Part shown: positions 62,601 to 64,000 of the stretch, piece after piece
Layout: each line of letters starts with the position of its first letter
Position numbering within the stretch: position 1 is the first letter of the stretch
Assembly: GCA_003260075.1 (NCBI GenBank)
Contig: QLIY01000054.1
Span: 62,001 to 126,000 of the forward strand
Reading direction: 5' to 3'
Length of the DNA stretch: 64,000 nucleotides
Origin: Phallusia mammillata
Lineage: Eukaryota > Chordata > Ascidiacea > Phlebobranchia > Ascidiidae
Position numbers and translations under genes: made by a program
The notes under the pieces: generated by a model
The model's input: the letters and a program-made list of their open reading frames with translations, nothing else
What the model was told of the DNA's origin: nothing
Databases searched by the model: none

Positions 62601-63480
62601 CGGGTTCCTAAAGAGTAGTTGCATGTTACGTTTTTTTTGTACAAAAGCATTAAATACAATGTGAATGCTTTTGAACTAAATTCTGAAGAGTGTTTAAACA
62701 TTAGGGCATTTGAAGTGTTGCATCTTCACAAGAACTTAGTTTTTTTAATGTGCTTTACCTGGAAAGCAGAATCAATTGGGTAGAGTCTCAGAAAATCAGG
62801 AGGTAAGGCACCAAGCAAAGGAGGGTTCCAGTCTCTAAAACACAATATTTAAACTGTGCAAATTGATTCAGTTGTTTGAAAGTTCAAATTGTCAATATTA
62901 GCATGAAGTTGTTGGAACACAACGTACACACCACAACCGTTGTAAGCAATGCACCGGTTTCATGCAAATCAACAAAGCACTCCACACCTGTATGTCTTTT
63001 TGTGGCTGTTGCTAGGATGGGACCTTGACCTGCTTGCATGTACAGGAACAGAAGAAAAATCAAATGCTGGTGGCGGCGGCTCGTATCGAGGTGTGTAACG
63101 TGGCGGGGCAACTTCTTCTTCGCTTGAGCTTGTGCGTTCATGAAGCTTTTAATAAGAAATAAAGGTTTTGATCACTTTGTTGCAAACCAATTTAACCAAG
63201 AATGATAAAAGATAAAAAAATAATTTGCATTCAACAATGTAACGGAACTTAAAAATCCTATGGGAATTTGATTATCCCTTGGGATTAAAATAGACAAGTA
63301 ATAGATGCATGAGTAATTACGATTGATTAAAACTCAAAGGCATAAACATGTATAATGTATGTGAGTAAATGGCACAATTGAAAAGTCTGTGTATGAAAAT
63401 TTACATATCTAACCTCTGATGAAATACTGCAGCTTGAATCTGTGCTGCTATCGTAAGTGTGATAAAGCCGATCTGGCCTC
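58807..63480 (-). CDS. CUEDC1: CUE domain-containing protein 1, C-terminal part
   Basis: Ten exons on the minus strand, all phases consistent: 63414-63480, 63030-63145, 62759-62834, 62417-62607, 61981-62043, 61491-61642, 60262-60308, 59959-60010, 59657-59704, 58807-58925; about 310 residues in the window. The N-terminal CUE ubiquitin-binding domain is not present and must lie beyond 64000. Matches to vertebrate CUEDC1 in order: HERTSSSEEEVAPPRYTP, DWNPPLLGALPPDFLRLYP, QYVEDQKFALLLQNEEFMKE followed by LQRNDEFLKRL, ASEDDAFKESVKHMGKSARK and FNDIAKRFSSKRKSYK. A His/Arg-rich insert (exon 62417) is extra relative to what I recall. The last exon either ends at TAG 58807 or uses an internal GTAAGT donor at ~58841, so the extreme C-terminus is uncertain. 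Function beyond ubiquitin binding is not evident from sequence. Confidence 0.92.
60381..60562 (+). mobile_element. hAT-type MITE, copy 6
   Basis: CAGTGGTGGGATTC to GAATCCCACCACTG, full length. Flanks (ATGGATAC and ATTATAAT) match poorly, so the target duplication has decayed or one flank was rearranged. Lies in a CUEDC1 intron. Confidence 0.88.
61740..61905 (+). mobile_element. hAT-type MITE, copy 7
   Basis: CAGTGGTGGGATTC to GAATGCCACCACTG with a perfect 8 bp duplication TTTTAAGG (61732-61739 and 61906-61913). Slightly shortened inside. Lies in a CUEDC1 intron. Confidence 0.9.
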
Positions 63481-64000
63481 CTGAAAAGGCATTTGTTTCA
63501 GATATTAAAGTGAATTTATCCAGAGTTTAACTGTACACTAAGTGTTATCGGTTGTATAACAATCCGGTATTGTTAAGTGGCTGTTACATTTGAAGTGCAA
63601 CATACCGACTACTGTGTTGTTTACTTAAGATAGTTCAGAGAGTAAAAAGGGATAAAAATCATGAACATAACTGAAACATGCATATTGAAATATAACCATT
63701 CCTAATCAACAAGCACAAGTTAGCAACATTCTTAATTTCATTAAACATTGAGTAAGTAACTAAGTTTATTTTCAATAAAAGTTTTGAACAAAAAAAATGA
63801 AAAAGAAGAATGTGGGGGTTAGCGAAAGCTACCCTTTCTTACACAAAAACGTACACACACAAGCACACGTTTATACACACAGATTTATAAAGAATGTAAA
63901 CATTAAACAAAAATTTTCCAAAAATTTATTTCAAACACTACAAACTTTACAAATTTACCGCCGATTGCTTGATTGATTGTCTGTTGTTAGTTGTAACAAT
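63481..64000. other. CUEDC1 upstream intron or beyond
   Basis: No exon could be read on either strand. The next CUEDC1 exon should encode the segment following the CUE domain and is not visible. AT-rich with A-runs. Confidence 0.5.

Overview
The window is nuclear DNA of a compact invertebrate chordate, most probably an ascidian tunicate (Ciona-like). Its genes have many short exons and mostly 100-600 bp GT-AG introns. Several ATG codons sit directly behind a splice-acceptor AG, as expected for spliced-leader trans-splicing. The proteins read as divergent chordate orthologues, and MITE-type transposons are dense. No bacterial, organellar or viral gene was recognised.

Layout. 1-3.8 kb: no gene; a hAT-type MITE and a 1.2 kb hAT element. 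3.8-6.05 kb: a three-exon gene for an unrecognised 179-residue protein. 6.85-21.0 kb: soluble guanylate cyclase alpha subunit, 12 exons in consistent phase, 1206 codons, with an enlarged linker. 21.7-30.2 kb: a tight same-strand cluster of ENY2, DTWD1, an unrecognised short ORF and OS9. 31.4-33.7 kb: a secreted phospholipase A2 fused to a galaxin-like cysteine-rich tail. 35.5-41.7 kb: CPSF6. 42.6-57.8 kb: a long coiled-coil protein, probably CEP162-like. 58.8-63.5 kb, minus strand: CUEDC1, whose N-terminal CUE exons lie beyond the window.

Mobile DNA: seven copies of one ~180 bp hAT-type MITE, most with recognisable 8 bp target duplications; other hAT elements; a pogo/Tigger-like MITE; tRNA-derived SINE pieces; palindromic MITEs; and a 510 bp-spaced direct repeat that carries a complete hammerhead-ribozyme core twice, as in Penelope-like elements or retrozymes.

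The strongest unexplained signal is technical. Twenty-six homopolymer tracts, most 10-11 bases long, are nearly all flanked by near-identical duplicated sequence. They are poly-C up to 48.8 kb and poly-G from 50.9 kb. They look like 10-base placeholder gaps between overlapping contigs, written as C rather than N. Four longer tracts (60, 92, 47 and 98 bases) look like sized gaps. They create false duplications of exons and probably hide real sequence, including at least one exon of the CEP162-like gene.

The genes do not form one pathway. They are housekeeping or signalling genes: cGMP synthesis, SAGA/TREX-2 function, tRNA modification, ER quality control, pre-mRNA 3' processing, centrosome/cilium, and ubiquitin binding. 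The ENY2-to-OS9 cluster may be co-transcribed.
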